This document shows, piece after piece, positions 63,503 to 64,000 of a stretch of 64,000 bases of DNA. Below the pieces are notes generated by a model that saw nothing but the letters and a program-made list of their open reading frames with translations, was not told where the DNA came from and ran no database searches. Position 1 is the stretch's first letter. Each line of letters opens with the position of its first letter. The position numbers and the translations under genes are program-made. Source of the DNA: an uncultured Alphaproteobacteria bacterium (GTDB taxonomy: Bacteria; Pseudomonadota; Alphaproteobacteria; Methylaequorales; Methylaequoraceae). Location: assembly GCA_902547955.1 (NCBI GenBank), contig CACCPY010000004.1:1-64000 (forward strand). Reading direction: 5' to 3'.

Positions 63503-64000
63503 ATTTAAAGACCTTAATTCTTTTTCCAATAAAAAAAATATTTATAATCTTCTTCCTTTCAATTTCGATCAGATAGACAATGATATATATTTGGCTACAA
63601 ACTTTGTTGGTGAACATATTTTAATAAAGAAAAGTGACTTAGGAAGATTCGTTAACAAAGAACTAACATCTACTTCAAATATTTACAAAGAATTAAAGTC
63701 GAAGCACTTTTTGTATGAGAATAAGAATGATATTGCAATTGATCTTCTTGCATTAAAAAAAAGAACTAAATTAAACTTTCTTAAAGAATTTACTGGTCTT
63801 CATATAATGGTTACTAGCCTAAGATGCGAACATTCTTGTCCTTATTGCCAAGTTTCTAGAGCTAATACTAATAGTAACAAAAATATTTATGATATGTCAC
63901 ATGATACTGCTATTAAATCACTTGAATTAATATTTCAAAGTCCAAACAATAATATAAAAATCGAATTTCAAGGTGGAGAACCTTTACTTAATTTTGAAAT
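63495..64000 (+). CDS. hxsB: HxsB, radical SAM maturase of the His-Xaa-Ser system (cut by window edge)
   Basis: The first 168 codons of a radical SAM enzyme from ATG 63495, running off the right edge. An N-terminal domain of about 105 residues (LLPFNFDQIDNDIYLATNFVGE-type opening, seen here as NLLPFNFDQ) precedes the cluster motif CEHSCPYC, the CxxxCxxC that binds the 4Fe-4S cluster, and the GGEP motif in FQGGEPLL. The SPASM part and the partner hxsC should lie beyond the edge. It overlaps hxsD by 8 bases, so hxsA, hxsD and hxsB are translated as a coupled unit. Confidence 0.92.
   Translation, partial: MAKFKDLNSFSNKKNIYNLLPFNFDQIDNDIYLATNFVGEHILIKKSDLGRFVNKELTSTSNIYKELKSKHFLYENKNDIAIDLLALKKRTKLNFLKEFTGLHIMVTSLRCEHSCPYCQVSRANTNSNKNIYDMSHDTAIKSLELIFQSPNNNIKIEFQGGEPLLNFE

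Overview
The window is a gene-dense, AT-rich stretch of a bacterial chromosome with short or overlapping gene junctions, one tRNA, one 4.5S RNA and no insertion sequences, phage genes or CRISPR arrays. Protein families and gene order (metZ-apaG, rpmH-rnpA-yidC-engB-argB-dapD-dapE, SRP RNA-dnaX-ybaB-recR, yejABEF) point to an alphaproteobacterium. Low GC, compact layout, NhaD and a lanthanide-type methanol dehydrogenase suggest a streamlined marine methylotroph, perhaps of the HIMB59/AEGEAN-169 or SAR11-like kind. That lineage guess is inference; no rRNA is present to settle it.

Positions 1-13201 are a quinoprotein alcohol-oxidation locus. xoxF, xoxG and xoxJ run rightward, and pqqABCDE runs leftward toward them, the two units meeting tail to tail at 4893-4900. 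Around them lie a SoxYZ-like carrier and a PedA1-A2-B-C type ABC system (substrate-binding protein, beta-propeller, ATPase, permease). That operon ends in a metal-ligand-free cupredoxin-like protein and an unrecognised secreted protein. XoxF has the extra Asp of the lanthanide enzymes. The locus thus holds the enzyme, its electron acceptor, cofactor synthesis and a transporter tied to quinoprotein function.

Positions 13233-52363 are mostly housekeeping: methionine (metZ), arginine (argF, argD, argB), pantothenate (panB, panC), lysine (dapD, dapE), phenylalanine (pheA), histidine (hisN) and KDO (kdsB) synthesis. There are also class I ribonucleotide reductase with a probable NrdR-controlled promoter, ribosome and membrane-insertion genes, formylmethionine processing, DNA polymerase III tau/gamma, RecR, RmuC, RecX, K+ uptake, MscS, a yejABEF peptide importer, an M17 aminopeptidase and NhaD.

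Positions 52552-60231 are accessory: an acidic two-PepSY secreted protein next to a TonB-dependent receptor (a candidate lanthanide capture pair, given XoxF), then TerB-like, DUF2805, CIA30, NTF2-like, DUF445, SelO and MarR genes.

The right end, 60996 to the edge, is the most unusual part: a His-Xaa-Ser (Hxs) radical-SAM peptide-modification operon. A membrane-anchored SGNH hydrolase/beta-propeller fusion leads into HxsA (seven HxS repeats at its C-terminus), HxsD and the start of the radical SAM enzyme HxsB, which is cut by the window edge.
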